Assembly (NCBI RefSeq): GCF_002750975.1
Contig: NZ_PEJS01000001.1
Coordinates: forward strand, 992,001-1,056,000
Direction: 5' to 3'
Source of the DNA: Stenotrophomonas indicatrix
GTDB taxonomy: Bacteria > Pseudomonadota > Gammaproteobacteria > Xanthomonadales > Xanthomonadaceae
Length of the DNA stretch: 64,000 nucleotides
Positions 26,931 through 35,412 of this stretch are shown one piece after another. Positions within the stretch are counted from its first letter, which is position 1; the number at the start of each line of letters is the position of its first letter. Both the position numbers and the translations under genes were made by a program. Below the pieces are notes generated by a model that saw only the letters and a program-made list of their open reading frames with translations, ran no database searches and had not been told where the DNA came from.

Positions 26931-28094
26931 CTAGTCCATCGGCTTGGACGCGGTATCCACCCGCACGATCACCGACATGCCCGGCCGCAACCGCGCCGCC
27001 AGTTCCTGGTCCCCGTTGATCGAGATACGCACCGGCAGCCGCTGGACCACCTTGGTGAAATTGCCGCTGGCATTGTCCGGGCGCAGCACGCTGAACTCCG
27101 ATCCGGTGGCCGGCGCGATCTGTTCCACGCGTCCGCGCAGCACCTGGCCCTGGAACGCATCCACCGAGAACGAGGCGGGCTGCCCGATCTTCATCTGCCA
27201 GGTCTGGCCTTCCTTGTAGTTGGCCACCACCCACAATGTGTCGGGCACCAGAAACAGCAGCTGCGAACCGGCCGCCACGTACTGCCCCACGCGCACGCTG
27301 GCCTCGCTGATCTGCCCATCGCGCGGCGCATGGATCACCGTATTGGCCAGGTCGATGCGGGCCAGCTCAAGCTGTGCCTGCGCGCTTTCCACCTGCGCTT
27401 CCAGGCTCTTGCGCGAGACCTGGGTCGAGACCAGGGTTTCTTCGGCGATGCGGATCTGCGCCTGCGACTGCTGCACGCTGGCCTGCGCCGAGGCCTGGCT
27501 GGTGCGGAACTTGTCGCGGTCGTTGATGGACACCAGCTGCTGCGCCGCCAGTTCCTCGTAGCGCTTGGCCTCGTTGCGCGAGCGCTGCAGCTCGGCCTGG
27601 CCGGCCGACAGCGTGGCCCGCGCCGCAGCAATCTGCGCGCGGTTCTGCGCCTGCGACTGGTCCGAATTGGCCAGGGCCGCGCGCGCGCTGTCCAACGTGG
27701 CCTGCGCCTGCGCCACCCGCTGCGCGTAGATGCGGTCGTCGATGCGCAGCAGCGGCTCGCCCTGCTTCACGTGCTGGAAGTCCTTCACCAGCACGTCGGT
27801 CACATAGCCGTTCACCTGCGGCGCCATCACCGTGATCTGCCCGCGTACGTAGGCGTTGTCGGTCACCATCACGCTGCTGGTGAACGGCCACAGGTGCCAG
27901 GCGCGCAGGATCAGCGCGATGCCCAGCAGGGCCACCACCACCATCACCACCACGCTGCGCGAACTCGGCTTGAGGTACTTCGGCGCGGCGGCGGGCGCGG
28001 CAGGCGTCGCCGCCGGTGCCGCATCGGTGGGCGGCGGCGGGGTGACGTTCTCGGCAGCGTCGGTGTCGTCTGGACGGGGCGGGACGGGAGGCAT
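26931..28094 (-). CDS. emrA: Membrane fusion protein, EmrA-like
   Basis: The 387-residue periplasmic adaptor links an MFS pump to an outer-membrane channel. A Pro/Ala-rich cytosolic N-terminus is followed by one TM helix (about residues 48-66, VVVMVVVALLGIALIL), the biotinyl-like domain (TDNAYVRGQITVMAPQVNGYV), a long coiled coil (about 125-225) and beta-barrel segments (VIHAPRDGQISEASVRVGQYV). It is third in the tetR-emrB-emrA operon, starting 10 bases after emrB; this order is reversed relative to E. coli emrAB. Confidence 0.9.
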   Translation of the reverse strand: MPPVPPRPDDTDAAENVTPPPPTDAAPAATPAAPAAAPKYLKPSSRSVVVMVVVALLGIALILRAWHLWPFTSSVMVTDNAYVRGQITVMAPQVNGYVTDVLVKDFQHVKQGEPLLRIDDRIYAQRVAQAQATLDSARAALANSDQSQAQNRAQIAAARATLSAGQAELQRSRNEAKRYEELAAQQLVSINDRDKFRTSQASAQASVQQSQAQIRIAEETLVSTQVSRKSLEAQVESAQAQLELARIDLANTVIHAPRDGQISEASVRVGQYVAAGSQLLFLVPDTLWVVANYKEGQTWQMKIGQPASFSVDAFQGQVLRGRVEQIAPATGSEFSVLRPDNASGNFTKVVQRLPVRISINGDQELAARLRPGMSVIVRVDTASKPMD

Positions 28095-28104
28095 GACGGT
28101 GGAC

Positions 28105-29778
28105 TCAGCGCGGTGCCGCGGTCGCAGCCGCAGCGGGGGAGGAAGGATGGCGCTTGCGCCATTGTTTGCGTACGGCGGTACGCAGCGACAGCAGCAGCAA
28201 CCAGCACAGGAAACCGATTGCCAGCCAGCCGCTCAGGGTGAACACATCGTTGAACCCTCGCACGTTGGCTTCGCGGCGGGTGGTCTGCGCCAGCTGCGCG
28301 CTGCCCTGGGCACTGCGCAGCACCGGGTCGGTGATCTGCGCTGCGTACAGCTGTTGCTGGATGCGCAGGCGCTGTGCCACCACCGGGTCGGCTGGATCGA
28401 GCTGGCTCGTCAGCGCGCTGGAATACAGCTGCTCGCGATGCAGCTGGAACGTTCCCAGCACGGCCGAGCCGGCCAGTCCGCCCAGCGTCTGCGTGATCGA
28501 CAATGTCACCAGGAAGGTGATCATGTGGTCCACGCCTTGTTTCAACGCGGCGGAAATGCCAAGCATGATCAGCGGGCCCATGAACATGCCGGCGCCCACC
28601 GACGCCAGGAACTGGCTGATGTAGAAGTCATGCGGGCGATCCAGGCTGGTGCGGTGCTGGTCGAAGAACGCGGCGGCACCCAGCAGCAGGATCGCCATCA
28701 GCAACTGCGCAATCAGGCGCTTCGGGCCGAAGGTCAGTGACGCACCGGCGATGCCGGTGACCACGCCGGCCAGGATCACCACGAACAGCGGCCGCATCTG
28801 GTCCGGTCCCATGCCCAGCGTGCGCATCAGGTTGACCACGCCGTAGGACTGTTCAGTGGTCAGGAAGCGGATCAGGAAGGCGCCGACGATGAAGTGCATC
28901 ACCGGCAGGGTCGACAGCCAACGGATCTGCAGCAGCGGGTTGCGCCGGTAGTGTTCGATGATCAGTGCGGTGGTGGTCAGCACGATGGAGGCGATCAGCG
29001 CCCAGCCCAGCCACGGCGTGTTCAACCACCAGCGCGTGTAGCCCTGGGCCAGCACCACCACCAGCAGGGCGACGGCAGGCGCGAGCAGGGCGAAGGTGAG
29101 GAAATCCAGCGGTTCGAAGGCCTTGACCTGGATGCCCGGCGGCAGCTTCAGCACGACCACGGCGGCAAACGCGCACAGCGCCAGCCCTGCTTCGAACGAA
29201 TACAGCTGGTGCCATTGGCCGGTATCGACCAGGCCGGGCGAGACGATCCAGGCAATCGGCACCGCCAGCTGCGACAGGCCGACGCCGATCACCAGCAGGT
29301 TGCCGGTGAATCGCCGCGGCAGCGCCTGCAGCATGTACAGCGTCCCCAGCGTCGAACAGGCCGCGCCGGCGAAACCGCTGGCGGCGCGGGTCAGCATGGT
29401 GGTCTCGAAACTGCCGACGAACAGGTGCAGCACCGCCAGCGCCGCATACAGCCCCAGGCCGATCTCGGCAAACAGGCGGATGCCGTATTGCTGGCGGAAC
29501 TTGAAGGCCAGCAGGTTGGCGGTCACGTTGACCATGGCGTAGGCAGCCACCAGCCAGCTGCCCTGGGTGGGGGTGAGCGCCAGTTGCCCCTGCAGGAAGG
29601 GCAGGTTGGCCGTTACCAGCGCATTGCCGAGGCCACCGGTGATGGCCACCAGCAGCGACACCAGTGCATAGGCTGCACGCCGATAAGGCGGGTGCCAGGG
29701 CATCGACGCCGAACCAGGCATGGTCGGCTTCTCGTGCTCCTCCCAATCCGGAACCGGCTTGAGGTACGGCTGCACCAT
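28105..29778 (-). CDS. emrB: MFS drug exporter, DHA2 (EmrB-like, 14 TM)
   Basis: The 557-residue protein is a 14-helix DHA2 pump. Family features include the opening ITGGLGNALVTANLPFLQGQLALTPTQGSWLVAAY, helix-5 motif C-like LGTLYMLQALPRRFTGNLLVIG and a long periplasmic loop near residues 440-500. With the EmrA-like adaptor it should expel hydrophobic drugs through a TolC-type channel, which is not encoded here. Its ATG shares one base with the tetR stop (TGATG), indicating coupling. Confidence 0.9.
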   Translation of the reverse strand: MVQPYLKPVPDWEEHEKPTMPGSASMPWHPPYRRAAYALVSLLVAITGGLGNALVTANLPFLQGQLALTPTQGSWLVAAYAMVNVTANLLAFKFRQQYGIRLFAEIGLGLYAALAVLHLFVGSFETTMLTRAASGFAGAACSTLGTLYMLQALPRRFTGNLLVIGVGLSQLAVPIAWIVSPGLVDTGQWHQLYSFEAGLALCAFAAVVVLKLPPGIQVKAFEPLDFLTFALLAPAVALLVVVLAQGYTRWWLNTPWLGWALIASIVLTTTALIIEHYRRNPLLQIRWLSTLPVMHFIVGAFLIRFLTTEQSYGVVNLMRTLGMGPDQMRPLFVVILAGVVTGIAGASLTFGPKRLIAQLLMAILLLGAAAFFDQHRTSLDRPHDFYISQFLASVGAGMFMGPLIMLGISAALKQGVDHMITFLVTLSITQTLGGLAGSAVLGTFQLHREQLYSSALTSQLDPADPVVAQRLRIQQQLYAAQITDPVLRSAQGSAQLAQTTRREANVRGFNDVFTLSGWLAIGFLCWLLLLSLRTAVRKQWRKRHPSSPAAAATAAPR

Positions 29779-30344
29779 CAGCGTTCCCCGCTGGCTGCTC
29801 CCTGGAGTCCCCCGCGCAGCAGCTGCAGGGCACGCCCGGCCAGCTGGGCGCGCTCATCGCGGGTCTTGCCGCGCAGGGCCGCCCCCAGCATGCCCGAGAT
29901 CAGTGAAATATCCGTCTTTTCCAGGTCGGGCCGGCACAGGCCAGCGGCCTTGGCGCGGGCGATGGGGGCTTCCAGCAGGTCGCGCACGGTCTCGCGTGCG
30001 GTGCGCATGGCCGGCACGTCCGAATCGACCGCGCGCCAGTAATCGGCCAGTGCCGGCGAATCGACGATGCGCTGGGCCATGCCTTCGAACACCTCGAACA
30101 GGGCGTCGTCGCGGTCGCCAAGCTGCTCGACCTGGCGGCGGATGCGGTCGACCGTGCGCTGCAGCAGCGCCTGGATCAGCGCGGTGCGGTCAGGAAAATT
30201 CCGATACAGGGTGGCGCGGCCGACTTCGGCACGCTCGACCACCAGGTCCAGCGGCGCGGTGACGCCGTGTTGGCCGAACACATGGTCGGCAGCATCGAGG
30301 ATGAGGGCTCGGCGGGCAGCGGCATCGGCACGTTGGGTGGTCAT
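29778..30344 (-). CDS. TetR-family repressor of the adjacent efflux operon
   Basis: The 188-residue protein has the TetR helix-turn-helix ([49 protein letters not shown]) and a variable helical ligand domain. ATG 30344 gives the standard N-terminus; the longer frame would run through the operator. It is the first gene of an operon with emrB- and emrA-like genes, so it most likely represses all three and itself. The inducer is unknown. Confidence 0.9.
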   Translation of the reverse strand: MTTQRADAAARRALILDAADHVFGQHGVTAPLDLVVERAEVGRATLYRNFPDRTALIQALLQRTVDRIRRQVEQLGDRDDALFEVFEGMAQRIVDSPALADYWRAVDSDVPAMRTARETVRDLLEAPIARAKAAGLCRPDLEKTDISLISGMLGAALRGKTRDERAQLAGRALQLLRGGLQGAASGER

Positions 30345-30355
30345 GGCTTCATTTT

Positions 30356-30371
30356 CGGACACAAATGTCCG
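30356..30371 (-). promoter_or_regulatory. Candidate TetR operator
   Basis: CGGACA-CAAA-TGTCCG is a perfect 6-bp inverted repeat 12 bases upstream of the tetR start. A further TGTCCG half-site lies at 30400-30405. Position and symmetry suit autorepression of the operon. Confidence 0.6.
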
Positions 30372-30461
30372 GATGGCGAGAGACGAATGGCGACGGGATT
30401 GTCCGCTTGTTGTCGTACGCACATCTTTGTGACGGATGCGTGAGGGTCGATCGAGGTCATC

Positions 30462-30491
30462 AAAAAAGACGGGGGGCCAACCTGGCCCCCC
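30462..30491 (-). terminator. Intrinsic terminator of the ZnuD-like receptor gene
   Basis: On the minus strand GGGGGGCCA-GGT-TGGCCCCCC is followed by GTCTTTTTTG. It lies 126 bases past the receptor stop, so the mature mRNA would include the triple hairpin repeat. Confidence 0.8.
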
Positions 30492-30523
30492 GGGAGAGAA
30501 CGACAGCATGCCGCCGTCAAAGT

Positions 30524-30612
30524 CAGTAGATCCACACCATGCGTGGATGCACGTCAGTAGATCCACGCCATGGGTGGATGCACTTCAGTAGATCCACGCC
30601 ATGCGTGGATGC
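30524..30612. repeat. Three tandem copies of a 31-bp ATCCACGC hairpin unit
   Basis: CAGTAGATCCAC starts at 30524, 30555 and 30586, a 31-base period. Each unit holds ATCCAC-GCCATGC-GTGGAT. Small differences (CACC, GGGT) show they are not recent identical copies. There are no unique spacers, so this is not CRISPR. It occupies the 3' untranslated region of the ZnuD-like gene. Confidence 0.8.
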
Positions 30613-30616
30613 CTCA

Positions 30617-32815
30617 TCAGAAGAACGCGCGGATCCCGAAGGCGACACCACGACCCGGCAGCGGCGAGTAATCCTTCAGCAGCGAGGTATGCGGACGCAC
30701 TTCGCGGTTGGTCAGGTTGCTGCCATCCAGGAACAACTCGTAGCTGTTGCTGTCGCTGCGGTCCCAGCGGTAGGCCAGGTGCGCATCGACCAGGGTGTAG
30801 CCGTTGCTCGGCTCCTCGTTCTGCGCAACGTCCTTCTGCCGGCTGTAACGCACCGCGCCCACCGAGGCACGCCAGCCATCCTTCGCCCAGCGCAGGTCGG
30901 CGCCGACACGGGCCGGGGCGATGCGCGGCAGGTAACCGGTGTTGGCCAGTTCCACGCTGTAGTTGTGGTTGTGGTCACCGTGCGGCACGGCGATGTCCAG
31001 GGTGCGGCTGCCGTTGCCGTCCAGCTTGGCCTGCACGTAGTCGCCGAACACGCGCAGGTCCCAATCGCCGGCGCCGCCTTCGAACAGGTGCACCAGCGCT
31101 TCGGCTTCGGCGCCCTTGAACACCGCGTCCTGCTGGGTCCAGGTGCGCACCGGCAGGCTCTCGGTGATGCCGGTGTCGGCCAGGTAGATGAAGTCCTTGA
31201 ACCTGGTCTGGTAGATCGCGGCAGAGAAGTCCAGGCGCTCGCTGTGGGTGTGGATGCCCAGTTCGATGCGTTGGCCGCGCTCGGTCTTCAGGTTGGCATC
31301 ACCGATTTCCAGCGAACGGGTGGCGATGTGCGCGCCGGCGGCGTACAGCTCCTCATTGGTCGGTGCACGCTCGGAGCTGTCCACGCCGATGCGCAGGTCG
31401 ACCGCATCGTTGAGCTTCCAGATACCGGCGGCCGACAGGTTGGTGGCGTCGAACTTGCGGCGGCGGTAGTCGCCGGTCGGGTCCAGCTTGACCTGGTCGT
31501 GGCGACCGCCCAGTTCCAGCTTGAACGGGCCGAACTGCTTTTCCTGCAGAACGAACAGGCCGATGTTCTTGGTTCCGGTATCGGGCACGAACGCTTCTTC
31601 GCCCTTGGCGCCGAAATCGCTGTTGCCGAACTGCAGGCCGAAGGCGCCGTCCCAGCCGCCGATCTGCTGCTGCACCGCTTCCAGGCGGCCTTCGATGCCG
31701 CGGTTGGTGAAGCGGGTGGACGGCGTGCCGGCTTCCAGCTCCACGTGTTCGTAGTCGGTGTAGGCCACGCGCGCGTTGACGTTCTTCAGGAACGATACCG
31801 GGTTGTAGATGCCGGCCTTGGTCTCGAAACGGTTCTGCACCATGTCGATGCGCACGTCGTGCTCTTCACCTTCCTCCTCCTCGCCATAGTCGTGGTCGTG
31901 ATCATGGTCGTGGCCATCGCCGTCGGCATGCACGTGGGCGCCGTTGGGGATGCCGTAGTTGGTGCGGTAGGTGCTGGCCGAGGCGCCGAAGTAGCCGCCT
32001 TCGCCCAGCCAGGTGGCGCCGACGCCACCGGCGCGGGTGCGGATGGAACTGTTGTCCAGGCGGCCGCGACGCGGCTCTTCGCCTTCCTCGCCCGCGTGGT
32101 CGTGGTCATCGTGGTGGTCTTCCAGGCCGTCGATCACCGCGTAGCCCGGAATGCGGAAATCATCGCCATTGCGCACCAGGCCATCCACGTGCAGCACGAC
32201 ATTGCCGCTCACGCCGTCCAGGCGGAACATGCCGCTGCGTTCGTCGTTGACCGAATTGCCACGCAGCTCGGCACGGCCGCTGAGCGGACGATCCGGCAGT
32301 TCGCGCGCAATGCGCCCATCGACCACGTTCACCGCACCGCCGATCGCGCCGCTGCCGAACAGCAGGGTAGCCGGGCCTTTCAGCACTTCGATCTGGTCGG
32401 CCAGGAACGGCTCGATGCTGGTGGCATGGTCGGCGCTGACGGTGGAGGCGTCCATGTTGCCCATGCCGTTGGACAGCACGGCCACGCGCGGACCTTCCTG
32501 GCCACGGATGATCGGGCGGCCGACGCCGGGGCCGAAGAAGGTGCTCTGCACGCCGGGCAGCTTGGCGACGGTGTCACCGAGGGTGCCGGCCTTCTGCTCG
32601 TCCAGGCGCTCACCGGCCAGCACTTCGACCGGGCGCGCCAGCGATTCGGCATCACCCTGCAGCGGCGATGCCGTGACCTGCACCGAGGACAGCTCGGTCA
32701 GGTGGCGGTCACGATGCGAATCATCGTCGGAGGCCGCAAAGGCGACGGAGGGCAGCAGCGCAGCAAGCGCCAGGGCCAGGGAATGAGGCTTGAGGCGAGG
32801 GTGACGGGAGGGCAT
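30617..32815 (-). CDS. znuD: TonB-dependent receptor, ZnuD-like (zinc uptake)
   Basis: The 732-residue outer-membrane receptor has a signal peptide (residues 1-27, ending AFA), a plug (VEVLAGERLDEQKAGTLGDTVAKLPGVQ, then IEVLKGPATLLFGSGAIGGAVNVVDGRI) and a barrel ending GIRAFF. Two extracellular-loop stretches are packed with His and acidic residues (DHHDDHDHAGEE; DGHDHDHDHDYGEEEE), as in neisserial ZnuD. ATG 32815 follows AAAGGA. A Zur-like box covers the promoter region and zur is encoded nearby, so zinc-starvation induction is expected. Zinc specificity is inferred. Confidence 0.85.
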   Translation of the reverse strand: MPSRHPRLKPHSLALALAALLPSVAFAASDDDSHRDRHLTELSSVQVTASPLQGDAESLARPVEVLAGERLDEQKAGTLGDTVAKLPGVQSTFFGPGVGRPIIRGQEGPRVAVLSNGMGNMDASTVSADHATSIEPFLADQIEVLKGPATLLFGSGAIGGAVNVVDGRIARELPDRPLSGRAELRGNSVNDERSGMFRLDGVSGNVVLHVDGLVRNGDDFRIPGYAVIDGLEDHHDDHDHAGEEGEEPRRGRLDNSSIRTRAGGVGATWLGEGGYFGASASTYRTNYGIPNGAHVHADGDGHDHDHDHDYGEEEEGEEHDVRIDMVQNRFETKAGIYNPVSFLKNVNARVAYTDYEHVELEAGTPSTRFTNRGIEGRLEAVQQQIGGWDGAFGLQFGNSDFGAKGEEAFVPDTGTKNIGLFVLQEKQFGPFKLELGGRHDQVKLDPTGDYRRRKFDATNLSAAGIWKLNDAVDLRIGVDSSERAPTNEELYAAGAHIATRSLEIGDANLKTERGQRIELGIHTHSERLDFSAAIYQTRFKDFIYLADTGITESLPVRTWTQQDAVFKGAEAEALVHLFEGGAGDWDLRVFGDYVQAKLDGNGSRTLDIAVPHGDHNHNYSVELANTGYLPRIAPARVGADLRWAKDGWRASVGAVRYSRQKDVAQNEEPSNGYTLVDAHLAYRWDRSDSNSYELFLDGSNLTNREVRPHTSLLKDYSPLPGRGVAFGIRAFF

Positions 32816-32826
32816 GGGCGGTCCTT

Positions 32827-32841
32827 TGTTACATTGTATCA
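32827..32841 (-). promoter_or_regulatory. Zur-like box, receptor side
   Basis: TGTTACATTGTATCA matches the enterobacterial Zur core TGTTATANTATAACA at 12 of 15 positions. It is 11 bases upstream of the receptor start codon, so it could block the promoter or ribosome-site region. Confidence 0.55.
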
Positions 32842-32906
32842 ATCGGGTGGCGCACGAACCCCGTCGGCGGGACAGGGGGAGGGGAACCGTGCGGGTCGGG
32901 AAACGA

Positions 32907-32921
32907 TGTTATATTATTCCA
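32907..32921 (+). promoter_or_regulatory. Zur-like box, MerC-like gene side
   Basis: TGTTATATTATTCCA matches TGTTATANTATAACA at 13 of 15 positions and sits in an AT-rich patch unlike its GC-rich surroundings. It is 27 bases before the MerC-like start and probably overlaps the -10 region. Confidence 0.6.
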
Positions 32922-32948
32922 TAACGATTCGCCGCCCTGCTGGAAGTC

Positions 32949-33362
32949 ATGCCCTTGCCCTCACGCCTGCGCCACCTGCTCGATCGCTTCGGCGCCACCG
33001 GTTCGATGCTGTGCGCGGTGCACTGCGCGGTCATTCCGCTGCTGCTGGCCGCTGCCCCCTCGCTTGGCCTGTCCTTCTGGCTCAGTGATGGCGTGGAGAA
33101 GGCGCTGGTGGTGTTCGTGACCCTGCTGGGCTTGTTCAGCCTGGTCTGGGGTTACCGGCGGCACGGCGCGCTGCGTGCGCTGGCATTCCTGATTCCCGGC
33201 CTGGTCGCGTTGTGGGCCGGCGTGCTGTACGACCCGCTGCACCACAACGCGGTGCCGCACGCGGTGGTGATGACCCTGGGCGGCCTGCTGGTCGGCATCG
33301 CGCACCTGGTCAATCTGCGCTTGAACCACGGCCACGTGCATGACGCCAGCTGCGCGCACTAG
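32949..33362 (+). CDS. MerC-domain membrane protein, likely metal transport
   Basis: The 137-residue protein has four TM helices and the MerC-type Cys pair context GSMLCAVHCAVIPLLL in helix 1. A His/Cys tail (NHGHVHDASCAH) could hold metal. MerC proteins of mer operons take up Hg(II), but there is no mer gene here. The divergent ZnuD-like receptor and Zur-like boxes suggest this one serves zinc instead. That role is an inference. Confidence 0.8.
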   Translation: MPLPSRLRHLLDRFGATGSMLCAVHCAVIPLLLAAAPSLGLSFWLSDGVEKALVVFVTLLGLFSLVWGYRRHGALRALAFLIPGLVALWAGVLYDPLHHNAVPHAVVMTLGGLLVGIAHLVNLRLNHGHVHDASCAH

Positions 33363-33472
33363 GCGCTCCGTGGTAGGCTTTCCGATCGTGCGCGGGGGCG
33401 CCCAGCAAGGCGGCCCCGCCGAACCCGTGTCAGTACGGGGTAACCAGATTTCACATTTGAGGAGTTGAAGAC

Positions 33473-33655
33473 ATGGGTAAGGGTGACCGCAAGACCGCCA
33501 AGGGCAAGCGCTACAACGCCAGCTACGGCAACGCCCGTTCGCACACCGCGAGCAAGGTCGCCGTAGGCGCCGCCGCCCCGGTTGCCAAGAAGACCGTGGC
33601 CAAGGCTCCGGCGAAGAAGGCTGTGGCCAAGAAGGCAGTTGCCAAGGCCGGCTGA
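33473..33655 (+). CDS. 30S ribosomal protein bTHX with Ala/Lys-rich tail
   Basis: The 60-residue basic protein starts MGKGDRKTAKGKRYNASYGN, matching the bTHX peptide of Thermus (MGKGDRRTRRGK type) that stabilises the head of the 30S subunit. Here the core is followed by a 35-residue low-complexity extension (VAKKTVAKAPAKKAVAKKAV) absent from the 26-residue Thermus protein, resembling histone-like tails. The ribosome site GAGGAG lies upstream and a very strong terminator follows, so it is a monocistronic, probably highly expressed gene. Confidence 0.85.
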   Translation: MGKGDRKTAKGKRYNASYGNARSHTASKVAVGAAAPVAKKTVAKAPAKKAVAKKAVAKAG

Positions 33656-33682
33656 TCCGCCGACCGACCGGTCCAAAGAAAA

Positions 33683-33711
33683 ACGCGGCGCTCGGCGCCG
33701 CGTTTTTTTTT
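33683..33711 (+). terminator. Strong intrinsic terminator after the bTHX gene
   Basis: A perfect 9-bp stem ACGCGGCGC-TCG-GCGCCGCGT is followed by nine T residues, the cleanest terminator in the window. Confidence 0.9.
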
Positions 33712-33738
33712 GACCATGGCCAGGGCATGGCGCCGCGA

Positions 33739-35004
33739 TCAGCGCAGGGTTTTCTGCAGCGTCTGCGCGTTGCCATCGTTGGCCGCTTCCGGCACCTGCA
33801 GCAGGTGCGCCAGCAGCGGGTAGACGTCGACATTGTCGAAACCGTCGATCACCAGGCCTTGCCGGAATGAAGGGCCACGGGCGACGAACACCGCGCGCAT
33901 CGACGGCAACGCGTTGTCGTAGCCATGTGAGCCGCGATCGGCGTGCTCGCGCTTGGCGATCTTCTCGCGCGTCAGCGCGTCCCAGCCTTCATCCATCTGG
34001 CAGATGATGGCCGGCACGCGCGGATGGGTGCCGTAATGCCAGCGCGCCGGCAGATTCTCCTTCTTCCAGCATTCGTAGTGTGCGTGGCGACCGAGCAGGG
34101 CACGCTCGGCCTCTGCTTCGCGTCCCACCTCCGGCGTGAAGCCGACCGACTGGCCTGCGCTGACGTTGCGCGCGATGGCAGGGTCAACCATTGATTCGAG
34201 GGCGATCACCTGGCCCTCCGGCACCGACGCCATGCCGTGATCGGAGACCACGATCACGTTGGTGCTGTCGGACAAGCCGTGCTGCTGCAGGCCATCGAGC
34301 ACCTGGCCGATGATCCGGTCGGCATGCACGATGGCCTCGGTGTACTGCCTGGATTCGGGGCCAAAGTTGTGGCCGGCCTTGTCCACGTGCTCCATGTACA
34401 GCGTGGTCAGGCGCGGCGCATCGGCATCGGTCTGCGACAGCCAGTCGAGCACCGTCTGCGCACGCTGCTCCAGCGGTTCCTTGGCATCGTAAATGCGCCA
34501 CTGGCTGGGCCGTGTGCCCTGGATCTCGGCTTCGCTGCCCGGCCATGAGGTGGTGGCGGTGCGCACACCGACCTTCTCGGCACCGACCCAGATCGGTTCG
34601 CCGCCCCACCATCCGCTGGTGGTCACCGCAGTGCGGTCGTGCAGCGCGAAGCGACCGAGCGCGGCATCGTCCATGCTGTTGTTGATGATGCCGTGGTGGT
34701 CCGGACGCAGGCCGGTGACCAGTGTGTAGTGGTTGGGGAAGGTGAGCGAGGGATAGGAGGGCGTCATCCAGCGCGCACGCACGCCCCCATCGATGATCCG
34801 CTGAAGGTTCGGGGTGAGGCCGCGATCCAACGCATCGGCGCGCAGGCCGTCGATGGAGATCAGCAGCAGCTTCGGCGGGCTGGCGGGCGGCGTATTCGCC
34901 TCCGCAGCAGGTGCAGCGATGGTTGTCGAAGGCGAAGGCGTGGTGGTGCATGCGGCCAGGGGCAGCAGCAGCGCCAGCGTGCAGGTCAGGCGTACGGAAG
35001 TCAT
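33739..35004 (-). CDS. Nucleotide pyrophosphatase/phosphodiesterase (NPP) lipoprotein
   Basis: The 421-residue enzyme belongs to the alkaline-phosphatase superfamily and resembles the structurally known Xanthomonas NPP. It carries a lipobox (LPLAAC) and the two-metal site: ISIDGLRAD (Asp), PSYPSLTFPNHYTLVTG (nucleophile Thr), MEHVDKAGHNFG (Asp, His), VVSDHGMAS (Asp, His) and GSHGYDN (His). It should split phosphodiester or pyrophosphate bonds of extracytoplasmic nucleotides. ATG 35004 starts the lipoprotein signal. It is divergent from the repeat-filled gap upstream. Confidence 0.92.
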   Translation of the reverse strand: MTSVRLTCTLALLLPLAACTTTPSPSTTIAAPAAEANTPPASPPKLLLISIDGLRADALDRGLTPNLQRIIDGGVRARWMTPSYPSLTFPNHYTLVTGLRPDHHGIINNSMDDAALGRFALHDRTAVTTSGWWGGEPIWVGAEKVGVRTATTSWPGSEAEIQGTRPSQWRIYDAKEPLEQRAQTVLDWLSQTDADAPRLTTLYMEHVDKAGHNFGPESRQYTEAIVHADRIIGQVLDGLQQHGLSDSTNVIVVSDHGMASVPEGQVIALESMVDPAIARNVSAGQSVGFTPEVGREAEAERALLGRHAHYECWKKENLPARWHYGTHPRVPAIICQMDEGWDALTREKIAKREHADRGSHGYDNALPSMRAVFVARGPSFRQGLVIDGFDNVDVYPLLAHLLQVPEAANDGNAQTLQKTLR

Positions 35005-35157
35005 CCGGTCATGATAATCCGCAGCAATGACGTACCCAAGACACGCCATCGCGCCTGTGGCGCGCTGGCGTGTCCACGCATTTCACCGTATCCCCGCGCC
35101 TTTGGCGCGCCCCCTTGAACAACAAGGGGGCTCTTCTCCAGACAGATTACGGATGCT

Positions 35158-35410
35158 TCCATCCACGCATGGCGTGGATCTACCGGAACGAATCAAACCG
35201 TCACCGGGAACCTGTCGAAGGCGGGGCGGTGTCGGATTGCGGGGTGTCCGCGGCATGGATGCCGCGGCCAAGCCTACAAGGACGTACTTGCGGCGACCCC
35301 GCAATCCGACACCGCCCCGACCACCCACGGATAGCCCGCTTTGGACGTTGATGTTGACGTTGATGTTGCTCTGGCTTGTAGCGGGTGCAGGGCGCAGCCC
35401 TGCCTCCAAC
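35158..35410 (-). repeat. Composite palindromic element A
   Basis: This gap between NPP and ogt has no gene. It holds, in order: a CATCCACGCATGGCGTGGAT hairpin (35159-35179), a 23-bp perfect palindrome (arms 35223-35245 and 35296-35318), an inner hairpin CCGCGGC-ATGGAT-GCCGCGG (35248-35267), a core with TACAAGGACGTA (35275-35286), a hexanucleotide tract of GTTGAY units (35347-35370) and a GCAGGGC/GCCCTGC hairpin (about 35386-35403). Orientation is opposite to copies B and C. Bases 35005-35157 contain only weak GCGCC/GGCGC hairpins. Confidence 0.85.
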
Positions 35411-35412
35411 CC

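Noticed and set aside
30524-30612. Three 31-bp repeats considered as a CRISPR array
   Set aside because: There are no unique spacers; units are directly abutting, internally palindromic and belong to a dispersed repeat family. No cas genes are present.
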